From UBA5216 sp040081205 (lineage in GTDB: Bacteria; Pseudomonadota; Gammaproteobacteria; Burkholderiales; SG8-41): a stretch of 26,862 nt of DNA. The notes under the pieces are model-generated. The model ran no database searches and had not been told where the DNA came from. It saw only the letters and a list, made by a program, of their open reading frames with translations. The position numbers and the translations under genes are program-made. The stretch spans positions 1-26,862 of the forward strand of contig JBEBHE010000019.1 of NCBI GenBank assembly GCA_040081205.1, in the 5' to 3' direction. Positions within the stretch are counted from its first letter, which is position 1. The number at the start of each line of letters is the position of its first letter. Positions 1 through 8,351 of the stretch are shown in pieces.

Positions 1-822
1 ACCTTTCGCTTTGGGCAGAATGTCGTTTGCGTAGGCCTGCCCTTCGTTCTTCTGCCGCTCGCGATCCTGTCCCGCCTTCACCGCATCTTCAAATGCGGCC
101 TGCACTTTTTCCGGCGGCTGTGCATTCTGCATATTGAGCTTCTGCACTTCAATGCCGGTTTTATAGCGATCTAAAATCGTTTGCATTAATTTGTGCACTT
201 TGGCTTGCACATCCGCACGGCCTTGCTGCACAACATGATCCATGGTGCTCTTTCCCACCACTTCACGAATCGCCGTCTCGGCAGCCTGAAGCACCGTGTC
301 ATCCGGAGATCGGTTTTCAAAAACGTAGTCCCTAGGGCTTTTTACCACCCACTGCACCGCGAACTGCACATCGACGATGTTTTCATCGTCGGTTAGCATC
401 AACGACTCTTTGAGCACCTTGCTTTTGACGTTGTTGCGGTAGCCGACCTCGACGCTGCGCACCTGCGATACATTCACGATTTGCCGTGATTCGATGGGAT
501 ACGGCATATGCCAACGCAAACCCGAAAGTGTGATTTCGGAGTATTTGCCGAAACGCAGAACCACGCCGTTCTGCCCCTCGTTGACGATGTAGAAGCCGCT
601 GGCAACCCAGACGCCTAGAATAAGTGCGCCCAGCACGATAGCGCCGCCACCCAAGTGCTTTGGCCCCATCGGTGCTCCGGACTCACTACCGGGACGACCG
701 CCACCCTTGCCAAAAAGTCCGCCAAATTTTTTTTGGAAATTGCGCCAAACCTCATCAAGATCGGGCGGTCCCTGATTGCCACCGCCAGGACGTTTGCCCC
801 ACTGTGGGTCGTTGAGCGACAT
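1..822 (-). CDS. hflK: FtsH protease modulator HflK (3' end cut by window edge)
   Basis: HflK is a membrane-anchored SPFH/prohibitin-family protein. With HflC it surrounds FtsH and tunes degradation of membrane proteins. The reading frame stays open to position 1, so the C-terminus is outside the window. The chosen ATG at 822 gives MSLNDPQWGKR, the usual HflK N-terminus. It is followed by a Gly/Pro-rich cytosolic stretch, one membrane segment (GGGAIVLGALILGVWVASGF), and then the SPFH domain beginning FYIVNEGQNGVVLRFGKY. The frame extends upstream to another ATG at 891, which would add 23 residues. Neither start has a strong ribosome binding site, so 822 rests on family similarity. An A8 tract lies in the coding strand at 727-734. 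It follows hflX, as in most proteobacteria, and hflC is expected next, beyond the edge. Identity is secure; the start is moderately sure. Confidence 0.95.
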   Translation of the reverse strand, partial: MSLNDPQWGKRPGGGNQGPPDLDEVWRNFQKKFGGLFGKGGGRPGSESGAPMGPKHLGGGAIVLGALILGVWVASGFYIVNEGQNGVVLRFGKYSEITLSGLRWHMPYPIESRQIVNVSQVRSVEVGYRNNVKSKVLKESLMLTDDENIVDVQFAVQWVVKSPRDYVFENRSPDDTVLQAAETAIREVVGKSTMDHVVQQGRADVQAKVHKLMQTILDRYKTGIEVQKLNMQNAQPPEKVQAAFEDAVKAGQDRERQKNEGQAYANDILPKAKG

Positions 823-960
823 CAAGACGTTTAGCATGCGCACCACGCCGCCGCGCACAGAATGACCAAGAGATTGCACTAAACCTGCCATGGAAAATTT
901 TCCGGATTGTTGGTGTTACTCAAGCATGACTTGTTGTGATTCGAACCATACGAAGCCACA

Positions 961-2121
961 TCAAGCCATCGCCACGTGACTCACATCACTGCGACTGGAA
1001 TGGACAGCGGTTTCGGCTATCTGTCCCAGAGCATTCCTCAATAAATCAAGACCTTGCCCACTCTGGGCGCTTATCCATGCTCTTATAATCTTACCACATT
1101 CATCGTTTTCAACTTGCGGCGAAAACGCTGTCAAATCGATCTTGTTATAAACCAGTACCTGTGGAATGGCATCAGCGCCTATCTCCTTAAGCACCACGTT
1201 CACCGCCGCAATCTGGGCATCGCGATCGGGGCTACTGGCGTCGACGACGTGCAGCAGCAAATCAGCATGCACGGTTTCTTCCAGCGTAGCCCGGAAAGCG
1301 GCAACCAGCGTATGCGGCAACCGCCGGATAAATCCTACCGTGTCCGACAGCACCACCCCGGCATTAGTGCCCGTGTGCAAGCGACGGGTCGTGGTATCCA
1401 GCGTAGCAAACAGCTGGTCCGCCGCGTAAACACCTGCGCGTGTCAGCGCATTGAATAGCGTGGATTTGCCGGCATTGGTATAACCCACCAACGACACCGA
1501 CAGCACATGCGCCCGGTTGCGCGAACGGCGTTGCACCGCGCGTTGCGACTCGACCTTGACGAGTTTTTCTTTCAGCATCTTGACACGCTTGCCGAGCAGC
1601 CGCCGGTCAGTTTCCAGCTGCGTTTCGCCGGGGCCACGCATGCCAATCCCGCCTTTTTGCCGCTCCAGGTGAGTCCAACCGCGCACCAGTCGCGTTGCAA
1701 GGTGATCGAGTTGCGCCAACTCCACCTGCAATTTACCCTCGTGGCTGCGCGCGCGCTGCGCGAAAATGTCGAGGATCAGGCTGGTGCGGTCCACCACCCG
1801 GCAGTTCAGGCGTTTTTCCAGATTACGCTCTTGCACCGGCGAGAGTTCGTGGTTGAAAATCACCAGTTGCGACTGGGTGGCCGCAACCGTTTCGGCAATT
1901 TGATCCACCTTACCCTTACCGGCGTAATACGCGGAATCAGGCCGATCGCGTTTGCCATACACGATGCCTCTGGCGGTAACGCCCGCGCTGGATGCCAGCA
2001 ATTGAATTTCAGCGAGGCTTTCGGCGTAGTCGTCGTTACCAAAGTCGAGCGCAACCAGCACAGCATCGGTGCTGCTGGCGCCGCCGGCACTACCGCTACC
2101 ACGACCGGGACGATCAAACAT
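961..2121 (-). CDS. hflX: GTPase HflX, ribosome-splitting factor
   Basis: HflX is a translation GTPase that binds the 50S subunit and splits stalled 70S ribosomes, notably after heat stress. The 386-residue product has the HflX-specific N-terminal domain with the glycine-rich signature GGIGMRGPGETQLE at about 157-170. A coiled linker follows, then the G domain: P-loop GYTNAGKS at 213-220, DTVGFI (G3) at 260-265 and NKIDL (G4) at 326-330. Length is somewhat below the E. coli protein (426 aa), mainly through a shorter C-terminus. The gene starts 32 bases after the hfq stop, and hflK follows, so it most likely belongs to an hfq-hflX-hflK(-hflC) transcript. No good Shine-Dalgarno sequence precedes the ATG. 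The catalytic motifs look intact. Confidence 0.97.
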   Translation of the reverse strand: MFDRPGRGSGSAGGASSTDAVLVALDFGNDDYAESLAEIQLLASSAGVTARGIVYGKRDRPDSAYYAGKGKVDQIAETVAATQSQLVIFNHELSPVQERNLEKRLNCRVVDRTSLILDIFAQRARSHEGKLQVELAQLDHLATRLVRGWTHLERQKGGIGMRGPGETQLETDRRLLGKRVKMLKEKLVKVESQRAVQRRSRNRAHVLSVSLVGYTNAGKSTLFNALTRAGVYAADQLFATLDTTTRRLHTGTNAGVVLSDTVGFIRRLPHTLVAAFRATLEETVHADLLLHVVDASSPDRDAQIAAVNVVLKEIGADAIPQVLVYNKIDLTAFSPQVENDECGKIIRAWISAQSGQGLDLLRNALGQIAETAVHSSRSDVSHVAMA

Positions 2122-2153
2122 CCGTTTGAAAAACCAGGAACAACATCAAAAGG

Positions 2154-2387
2154 CTATTCGCCCTCTTCGGAGGAAATGGTAACCGCACGCGCCGGCACCA
2201 CCGTGGAAATCGCATGCTTGTACACCATCTGCGTTACCGTATTTTTGAGCAGCACTACATACTGGTCGAACGATTCCACCTGCCCCTGCAATTTGATGCC
2301 ATTGACCAGATAAATCGACACCGGAATGTGTTCCTTGCGTAACGTATTCAGGAATGGGTCTTGTAACAACTGGCCCTTGTTGCTCAT
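2154..2387 (-). CDS. hfq: RNA chaperone Hfq
   Basis: Hfq is a hexameric Sm-like RNA chaperone that pairs small RNAs with mRNAs and modulates mRNA decay. The 77-residue product opens with MSNKGQLLQDPFLNTLRKEH. It carries the Sm1 region (IPVSIYLVNGIKLQGQVESFD) and the Sm2 signature YKHAISTVVP. The acidic tail is very short (SSEEGE), as is usual in betaproteobacteria and unlike the long disordered tail of E. coli Hfq. The ATG at 2387 is preceded by GCGAGGGCAAC, which provides a GAGGG-type ribosome binding site. The frame continues upstream for 27 codons, but family length and this site argue against a longer protein. A 135-base gap separates it from der and contains inverted repeats and a possible promoter. 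Confidence 0.98.
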   Translation of the reverse strand: MSNKGQLLQDPFLNTLRKEHIPVSIYLVNGIKLQGQVESFDQYVVLLKNTVTQMVYKHAISTVVPARAVTISSEEGE

Positions 2388-2522
2388 GTTGCCCTCGCTT
2401 ATTGTAGTCTTATGCGACTTCACTCTACTGCAAAAATTCATTTTGCGCCAGTGGGTTACGGCTGGCATACCGGCGCTTACTTACCCCATGATTTAATCGT
2501 CCTGATACGCAATTTCTGGCGC
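2388..2522 (-). promoter_or_regulatory. der-hfq intergenic region with nested inverted repeats and a weak candidate promoter
   Basis: This 135-base gap upstream of hfq holds a hairpin-forming repeat GCAAAA-TGAAT-TTTTGC (2446-2430 on the minus strand). It also holds a 7-base inverted repeat, GCGCCAG (2522-2516) and CTGGCGC (2451-2445), flanking most of the gap. A possible -10 hexamer TACAAT lies at 2406-2401. The nearest -35-like hexamer, TTGCAG at 2433-2428, is 21 bases away, which is too far for a standard sigma-70 promoter, so the promoter call is weak. Regulation of hfq from its own promoter and by autoregulation is known in other bacteria; its presence here is inference. Confidence 0.35.
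2430..2446 (-). repeat. Short inverted repeat (hairpin) upstream of hfq
   Basis: On the minus strand the sequence reads GCAAAATGAATTTTTGC, a perfect 6-base stem with a 5-base loop. It overlaps the -35-like element TTGCAG and lies 43 to 59 bases before the hfq start codon. It could be a protein-binding site or an RNA hairpin in the leader. The stem is A/U-rich and therefore weak as RNA. Confidence 0.45.
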
Positions 2523-3878
2523 TCACTTTCGCTTCCCGGCCGCAGAAAACGCTGCACTACGATAGGGATTTCGATGGCTGCTCTTGAATTCGACCTTTAA
2601 TGGGGTACCTTGGAGTTTGAACGTGTCACGGAGGAATCGTTCCAGATAGCGCCGGTAGCTTTCTGGCACGTGACTGAGTGAGTTACCGTGAATAATGATC
2701 CGAGGCGGATTGGAGCCGCCCTGATGGGCATAACGCATCTTAGGCCGGACCGCTCCGGCACGCGGTGGCTCTTGCTTGGCTATCGCCGCCTGCAGTGCCC
2801 GGCTCAGGCGCGGCGTAGACAACTTCGCCATGGCCGCCTCGAACGCGCCATCCACAGATCGCATCACGCTGCCGATGCCGTGCCCCTTGAGTGCGGAAAT
2901 GAAATGCAGATTGGCGAAACTCAGAAAATCGAGTTTGCGCAATAGTCCATGCTTGATCATTTCACGGTCGTATTCGGGCAAATCGTCCCATTTGTTCACG
3001 GCCACGACCAGCGCGCGCCCGGATTCAATGATAAAACCACCAAGATGCGCATCCTGGTCAGCAATATCCTGATGCGCATCGACCACCAGCACCACCACAT
3101 TAGCGTCTTCAATCGACTGCATGGTCTTGATTACACTGAATTTTTCTACAGCCTCATTGACTTTTCCAGGGCGTCGAACACCCGCGGTATCGATCAGCGT
3201 ATAGCGCTTTCCTTCACGCTCAAAATCGATGTAAACCGAGTCACGGGTGGTGCCGGGCATGTCGAATACCACCACACGTTCTTCGCCCAGCACCGCATTG
3301 ACTAGTGTGGATTTACCCACGTTCGGCCGTCCGACAATGGCAATGCGCGGGGTTTTGTCGTCCTCCACCGGGTCTTTGCTGGCATGGGGATAATCCGCCA
3401 GAACCAGATCCATCAGATCGGATACATTCTCACCATGGGACGCCGAAATTGGCAGCGGGTCGCCCAGCCCCAATTCGTAAAACTCCGCGGTCACGGCTGA
3501 GCGCGACATGCCCTCGGCTTTATTCACAACGAGCCACACTTTGCGCGCCGTCTTGCGCAATTCCGCTGCAATAACGATATCTTGCGGCGCCACGCCGTTA
3601 CGTCCATCCACGACAAACAACACCGCGTCGGCTTCATCCACCGCCTGTCGCGTCTGTCGCGCCATTTCGCGATAAACCCCTTCGGCCTTGGTCGGCTCAA
3701 GACCGCCGGTATCGACCACCAGATAGGGTCTTTGCCCGACCTTTCCCTCGCCATAATGCCGGTCGCGCGTGAGTCCGGGCACATCCGCTACGATGGCATC
3801 ACGCGTGCGCGTCAAGCGGTTAAACAGCGTCGATTTTCCAACGTTGGGACGGCCTGCAATAACGATGGTGGGTTTCAT
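2523..3878 (-). CDS. der: Ribosome biogenesis GTPase Der (EngA)
   Basis: Der is an essential GTPase with two tandem G domains that acts in late 50S subunit assembly. The 451-residue product shows the diagnostic duplication. The first P-loop GRPNVGKS is at 9-16 with DTGG at 56-59 and NKAE at 119-122. The second P-loop GRPNVGKS is at 183-190 with DTAG and NKWD further on. The C-terminal KH-like domain follows, ending in a basic tail (SSHRNPYRSAAFSAAGKRK). Length fits betaproteobacterial members. It lies 81 bases after bamB, the usual neighbour, and probably shares the ispG-hisS-yfgM-bamB transcript. No clear ribosome binding site precedes the ATG at 3878, but the N-terminus aligns with the family start. 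Confidence 0.98.
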   Translation of the reverse strand: MKPTIVIAGRPNVGKSTLFNRLTRTRDAIVADVPGLTRDRHYGEGKVGQRPYLVVDTGGLEPTKAEGVYREMARQTRQAVDEADAVLFVVDGRNGVAPQDIVIAAELRKTARKVWLVVNKAEGMSRSAVTAEFYELGLGDPLPISASHGENVSDLMDLVLADYPHASKDPVEDDKTPRIAIVGRPNVGKSTLVNAVLGEERVVVFDMPGTTRDSVYIDFEREGKRYTLIDTAGVRRPGKVNEAVEKFSVIKTMQSIEDANVVVLVVDAHQDIADQDAHLGGFIIESGRALVVAVNKWDDLPEYDREMIKHGLLRKLDFLSFANLHFISALKGHGIGSVMRSVDGAFEAAMAKLSTPRLSRALQAAIAKQEPPRAGAVRPKMRYAHQGGSNPPRIIIHGNSLSHVPESYRRYLERFLRDTFKLQGTPLKVEFKSSHRNPYRSAAFSAAGKRK

Positions 3879-3959
3879 GTTGCGGTCAGTCGAACAGCAG
3901 CAAAAGGACGCGACATTTTCGCGGCATCCAATCGCCGTGCGCGGACTACTGCGCGCCTT

Positions 3960-5117
3960 TCATTGAACGGTAATGGCGAACACGCCACCGTTACGCGTCT
4001 GCACCAGAAAGGTCGAAATATCCAGCGGCACAGGCACCGCAGCGATCTGACTACCGTCGGTAGCAATGCGTCCGGCGAACGAACCGTCTTCGCGCGACAA
4101 CAAATGCACGTAACCCTGATAGTCACCCACGATAACGTACCGTCCCAGCGCCAGCGGCCGGCTCACGCCGCGGCCAAACATCTTGTCCTGCTTCCACACG
4201 CTGCTGCCGTTGGATTTGTCGAGCGCCACCACCGTGTTCTTTTCGTCGGTGATGTAGAGGTTGCGGTTATCGATGGCCATGCCGCTAAAACTGGAAACAT
4301 CACGGCCCCAGATCGCCGTGCCGCGCACCGCATCGAAACACACTACACGCCCTTGATAGGCCACCGCGCATGCTCGCGCCTCATCAACCACGGGAGCGCT
4401 GGTCACATCAGCCACACGTTCGAGTTCGGTGGCACCCTTGGGCAATGCCACGATACCGTCCCACGCCGCGCCGCCGTTCGTGGCAGAGACCGCCACCAGA
4501 CGCCCTCCCGGAAATCCTGCAATCACTAATCCACGGCTGATCACGACGCCCGCGTGGCTGCGCACGGATAGCGTCGGTGACGCGCGTTGATAAACCCAAC
4601 GACGCTTGCCGCTCGCCGCATCAAATCCGTAGATAGTGCCATCACCGGAACGCGCAACGACGAGATCGCCTTCGATGGCAGGCGGCGCGAGAATTTCGCC
4701 GGGAAGTTGCGCCTTCCACAGAGCCTTGCCGGAATTGTGAAACGCCAGCAACTCGCCGCGCGGCGTACCGACCGCCACTATTGCGCCGCCAGCCGCCACG
4801 CCGCTGGCGATACGCTGCCCGGCGTCGAAACGCGTAATAATCGCGCCGGAATTTGCCGCAACAGCCGCGATTTGCCCATTCGAGCCACCAACCCACACGG
4901 TATTACCGTTGATCGACGGGAAAAACACGGTCTTGTCAGCAGCACCTATAGTGCTTTGCCATGCGATTCGTGGTGTTACTGTCGGTCGGATTTGCACCAG
5001 TTCCGCCGGTTTGGCAGCAGGCACAGACGCGCCAAACCAGCTGTTGTAAGTACCCTTGATTGTGTCGCACGCCCCCAGCGCGAGCGGCAACGCTAACGCC
5101 CACAAATAACGCTTCAT
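3960..5117 (-). CDS. bamB: Outer membrane assembly lipoprotein BamB
   Basis: BamB is the beta-propeller lipoprotein of the BAM complex, which folds and inserts outer-membrane proteins. The 385-residue product begins with a lipoprotein signal (MKRYLWALALPLALGAC; lipobox LGAC, lipidated Cys17). It then shows repeated PQQ-propeller blades: alternating motifs such as GNTVWVGGSNGQIAAVAANSG, GELLAFHNSGKALWK and GTIYGFDAASGKRRW. I chose the ATG at 5117, whose first base is shared with the TGA stop of yfgM (TGATG), indicating translational coupling. A GTG directly before it (5120) would add one residue. The yfgM-bamB-der order is the standard one. Confident. Confidence 0.96.
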   Translation of the reverse strand: MKRYLWALALPLALGACDTIKGTYNSWFGASVPAAKPAELVQIRPTVTPRIAWQSTIGAADKTVFFPSINGNTVWVGGSNGQIAAVAANSGAIITRFDAGQRIASGVAAGGAIVAVGTPRGELLAFHNSGKALWKAQLPGEILAPPAIEGDLVVARSGDGTIYGFDAASGKRRWVYQRASPTLSVRSHAGVVISRGLVIAGFPGGRLVAVSATNGGAAWDGIVALPKGATELERVADVTSAPVVDEARACAVAYQGRVVCFDAVRGTAIWGRDVSSFSGMAIDNRNLYITDEKNTVVALDKSNGSSVWKQDKMFGRGVSRPLALGRYVIVGDYQGYVHLLSREDGSFAGRIATDGSQIAAVPVPLDISTFLVQTRNGGVFAITVQ

Positions 5118-5752
5118 CACTTGGCCTCGCCCACCGCGTCGAGTTTGACTTGCACCAACTGCCGATACGAACTGCGCGGATCAAATTTCTCCAGCGCAGC
5201 CTGATAAGCGGTGCGCGCTTCTGCACGCTTGCCCTGCACCGCGAGAACATCGCCTTTCAGATCGGCATACATACCGTCGAAGGCAGCGGCATGCTTGCTT
5301 TCCAGCAATTTCAAGGCTTCGTCGAATTTTTTCTCGTCGAGTAACACACCCGCCAACCGCAGCCGCGCCACGTCGCGCATTTCATCTTCCTTGGCGTTTT
5401 CGATGACCCATTGCAAACGCTGTCTGGCCCCTGCAAGATCATTGCCTGTCGCAAACGCTTTAGCCGCACGCAACTGCGCCATTGCGGCATACGCTGTGGA
5501 ACCATGGCCGGCAGCAATACTGGCTGCAATATCCTGCACCTTCTTCGACTCATTCAGCTGATCCGCAGTGTCGAGCTGACTATAAAGTGTGCCCGCCGCA
5601 GTGGACTGTTGAGCGCTGTAATAACGCCATGCCTGAATCCCGGCAATACCGACCACCACCGCAAGCAGTCCCGTTGTCACGAGGTTGCCATATTTGCGCC
5701 ACCAATCCTTGATGACGGCAATTTGCTCTTGTTCCTCTAAATCATAAGCCAT
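5117..5752 (-). CDS. yfgM: YfgM family membrane protein with TPR-like periplasmic domain
   Basis: YfgM is a single-pass inner-membrane protein. In E. coli it accompanies the SecYEG translocon with PpiD and assists periplasmic chaperone traffic. The 211-residue product begins MAYDLEEQEQIAVIKDWWRKYGN, the typical cytosolic helix. One membrane segment follows at about 22-44 (LVTTGLLAVVVGIAGIQAWRYY), then an alpha-helical TPR-like domain rich in Ala and Leu. It starts three bases after the hisS stop, and its own stop overlaps the bamB start. Placement between hisS and bamB is diagnostic. The exact partner in this organism is inferred from the E. coli protein. Confidence 0.93.
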   Translation of the reverse strand: MAYDLEEQEQIAVIKDWWRKYGNLVTTGLLAVVVGIAGIQAWRYYSAQQSTAAGTLYSQLDTADQLNESKKVQDIAASIAAGHGSTAYAAMAQLRAAKAFATGNDLAGARQRLQWVIENAKEDEMRDVARLRLAGVLLDEKKFDEALKLLESKHAAAFDGMYADLKGDVLAVQGKRAEARTAYQAALEKFDPRSSYRQLVQVKLDAVGEAK

Positions 5753-5755
5753 TGT

Positions 5756-7021
5756 TTATAATCCATTTTTTAAAATTTCGATGGCCTCGGCCAGCGCTAC
5801 CGTTCGTTGTTCTAGCGCCGCACGCAAAGCCTTGACCGTTACCTTGCCGGTGGCCGCTTCGTCGTCGCCGATGATAACCGCGAAATGCGCGCCACTGGCA
5901 TCGGCCTTTTTCATTTGCGCCTTGAACCCGCCGCCGCCACAGTGAAGCACGACGTTCAACGCTTGATCACGTAATTGCTCGGCTACAACGGGAGCGACCT
6001 TGTCGGCAGCCTCGCCCTGATGCACCAACCACACATCGGGTTCCAGTCTAGGCAGCGTAGCCGCTTTCGATTCCAGCAACAGCAGCAGGCGTTCAACACC
6101 AATGCCGAACCCGCATCCGGGAGTCGCTTTGCCGCCCAGCTGCTCAAACAACCCGTCGTAGCGCCCGCCCGAACAGACCGCACTTTGCGCACCAAGCGCC
6201 CCGCTCACCCATTCAAACACGGTGAGATTGTAATAGTCGAGTCCACGCACCAACCGCGGATTGATGACGTACGGAATGTTCGCGGCCTGAAGACCTGCGA
6301 GAACGGCGTCAAAATTCGCGCGCGACGCCCCGCCCAAATGATCCATCAGCTTCGGCGCGGCTTCGATCATCGTCTGCATCGCAGGATTTTTTGAATCGAG
6401 AATACGCAGCGGATTCGTCAACAATCGGCGTTGCGCATCGTCATCCAGCACGTCACGATGCCCCTCAAAATACGCAATCAGCTTGCCGCGAAAGGCGAGG
6501 CGCTCATCGTTGCTGCCGATAGTGTTGATTTGCAGCTCTACGTTTTCGAGACCAAGCCGCTGCCACAGCCGACGTGACAGCACCAACATTTCAATATCGA
6601 TATCCGGCCCGGGAAACCCCAGCGCTTCCACGCCAAACGTGTGGTACTGCCGGTAACGTCCTTTCTGCGGACGCTCATGACGAAACAACGGCCCGCTGTA
6701 CCACAACCGCTGCGGTCCGTTGTAAAGCAAATTGTGCTGTAGCGCCGCGCGCACCGTGGGCGCGGTACCTTCGGGCCGCAATGACAATTCGTCGCCGTTC
6801 ATCGAATCCTTGAAGGAATACATTTCCTTTTCGACGATATCGGTGACTTCGCCCACGCCGCGCACGAATAGGCTGGTGTATTCGACCATAGGCGTGCGAA
6901 TATTGCGATAGCCGTACTGCCGAAAAACGCCGCGCACAGCGTCTTCGAGGAATTGCCACTGGTGGGCTTCATCCGGCAGCACGTCATTCATGCCGCGGAT
7001 AGCACGGATCAGGTCACTCAT
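5756..7021 (-). CDS. hisS: Histidine--tRNA ligase
   Basis: HisS charges tRNA-His with histidine using ATP. The 421-residue product has the class II synthetase motifs. Motif 2 lies around FRHERPQKGRYRQYHTFGVE (113-132), and the histidine-specific loops are RGLDYYNLTVFEW (259-271) and CSGGRYDGLFEQLGG (283-297). Motif 3 is GCGFGIGVERLLLLLE (302-317). The C-terminal anticodon-binding domain follows. Residues LRPEGTAPTVRA (81-92) form the usual substrate-binding segment. The ATG at 7021 overlaps the ispG stop by four bases (ATGA). No unusual features were seen. Confidence 0.98.
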   Translation of the reverse strand: MSDLIRAIRGMNDVLPDEAHQWQFLEDAVRGVFRQYGYRNIRTPMVEYTSLFVRGVGEVTDIVEKEMYSFKDSMNGDELSLRPEGTAPTVRAALQHNLLYNGPQRLWYSGPLFRHERPQKGRYRQYHTFGVEALGFPGPDIDIEMLVLSRRLWQRLGLENVELQINTIGSNDERLAFRGKLIAYFEGHRDVLDDDAQRRLLTNPLRILDSKNPAMQTMIEAAPKLMDHLGGASRANFDAVLAGLQAANIPYVINPRLVRGLDYYNLTVFEWVSGALGAQSAVCSGGRYDGLFEQLGGKATPGCGFGIGVERLLLLLESKAATLPRLEPDVWLVHQGEAADKVAPVVAEQLRDQALNVVLHCGGGGFKAQMKKADASGAHFAVIIGDDEAATGKVTVKALRAALEQRTVALAEAIEILKNGL

Positions 7022-8271
7022 GCTGCAACCGCAGGATATTTTTCGCGCACGTATTTTTCGACAATGCCCTGAAATTCCTCGGCGATGTGATCACCCTTCA
7101 ACGTCACCGTCTTCACGCCATCAACAAACACCGGCGCGACTGGATTTTCACCGGAGCCCGGCAAACTAATCCCGATGTTGGCATGCTTGCTTTCGCCGGG
7201 GCCATTCACCACGCAACCCATCACCGCCACATTCATGGTTTCGACACCAGGATGTTTGTCGCGCCACTGCGGCATTTGCGCGCGCAAATAATTTTGTATG
7301 CGATCGGCGAGTTCCTGGAAAAACGTGCTGGTGGTGCGTCCGCAACCGGGACACGCAATCACCATCGGCGTAAACGAACGCAGCCCCATCGTTTGTAAAA
7401 TCTCTTGAGAAACAATCACTTCCCGCGTCCTGTCACCACCGGGCTCAGGCGTGAGCGAGACACGTATCGTGTCGCCGACGCCTTCCTGCAGCAGCACGCC
7501 CATTGCCGCCGTCGAAGCCACAATACCCTTGGATCCCATACCGGCTTCCGTCAAACCAAGATGCAATGCGTAGTCGCAGCGCGTCGCAAGGTCGCGATAT
7601 ACCGCAATCAAATCCTGCACGCCGCTGACTTTGCACGACAGCACGATTTTATCGTGTGCCAATCCGAGTTTTTCTGCGAGCGCTGCGCTATCAAGTGCCG
7701 ACATCACCAGGGCGCGCCGTGTAATCACCGCCGCTGATTCAGGTGCCGATTGCCTTGCATTGTCATCCATCATGCGCACAATCAGTTCGGGGTCGAGACT
7801 GCCCCAATTCACACCGATGCGCACGGGTTTGTTATAGCGGCACGCAAATTCAATCATCGTTGCGAATTGCTCGTCGCGCTTGGAGCCGCGACCAACATTG
7901 CCCGGATTGATGCGCAACTTAGCCAGTGCCTCGGCACAAGCAGGATGCTGTGTCAGTAATCGATGCCCATTAAAATGGAAATCGCCGACCAGCGGCGCGC
8001 TAACACTCATGGCATCGAGCTTCTCGCGAATGTGCGGCACGGCAGCGGCAGCTTCAGTAGTGTTGACGGTAACGCGAACGATTTCGGAACCCGCACGCGC
8101 TAGCGCCGCGACTTGCGTTACGGTACCAGCAATATCTGCAGTATCGGTATTCGTCATCGACTGCACTACGATGGGCGCATCGCCACCGATGTCCACATCT
8201 CCCACACGCACACATACGCTGGCGCGTCGAGCAGAAGAACCGTGAAGGGGCAGACAGACGGAATCAACCAC
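7018..8271 (-). CDS. ispG: 4-hydroxy-3-methylbut-2-enyl diphosphate synthase IspG (GcpE)
   Basis: IspG is the 4Fe-4S enzyme of the MEP isoprenoid pathway that converts methylerythritol cyclodiphosphate to HMBPP. The 417-residue product has IVVQSMTNTDT near the N-terminus and the TIM-barrel segments FHFNGH and RIGVNWGSL. The cluster ligands are Cys307 and Cys310 (ACPGCGRTT), Cys353 and Glu360 (MGCVVNGPGES). Their spacing matches E. coli Cys270/273/305 and Glu312. Translation most likely starts at the GTG at 8271, with GCGAGAT a few bases upstream as a moderate ribosome binding site. Its end overlaps hisS (ATGA). An 80-base gap separates it from pilW; no rodZ is present there. Confidence 0.97.
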   Translation of the reverse strand: MVDSVCLPLHGSSARRASVCVRVGDVDIGGDAPIVVQSMTNTDTADIAGTVTQVAALARAGSEIVRVTVNTTEAAAAVPHIREKLDAMSVSAPLVGDFHFNGHRLLTQHPACAEALAKLRINPGNVGRGSKRDEQFATMIEFACRYNKPVRIGVNWGSLDPELIVRMMDDNARQSAPESAAVITRRALVMSALDSAALAEKLGLAHDKIVLSCKVSGVQDLIAVYRDLATRCDYALHLGLTEAGMGSKGIVASTAAMGVLLQEGVGDTIRVSLTPEPGGDRTREVIVSQEILQTMGLRSFTPMVIACPGCGRTTSTFFQELADRIQNYLRAQMPQWRDKHPGVETMNVAVMGCVVNGPGESKHANIGISLPGSGENPVAPVFVDGVKTVTLKGDHIAEEFQGIVEKYVREKYPAVAA

Positions 8272-8351
8272 AATTTATCTCGCTATTTCTCCGGACAGCA
8301 CGCGGCGCACAGCACATCGTGAAAACGTCCACCCTTTTGGCGCCCACGCGA

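Noticed and set aside
1507..2313. Open frame of 268 codons on the plus strand opposite hflX and hfq
   Set aside because: It is antisense to two conserved genes, with no domain and a composition typical of shadow frames in GC-rich DNA.
3879..3959. Possible terminator between bamB and der (GCGCG/CGCGC inverted repeat)
   Set aside because: No U-rich run follows on the minus strand, and der usually shares the bamB transcript.
3582..4529. Long open frame on the plus strand opposite der and bamB
   Set aside because: It spans two well-supported minus-strand genes, is rich in Arg and His without any recognisable domain, and has no ribosome binding site; it is an antisense shadow.
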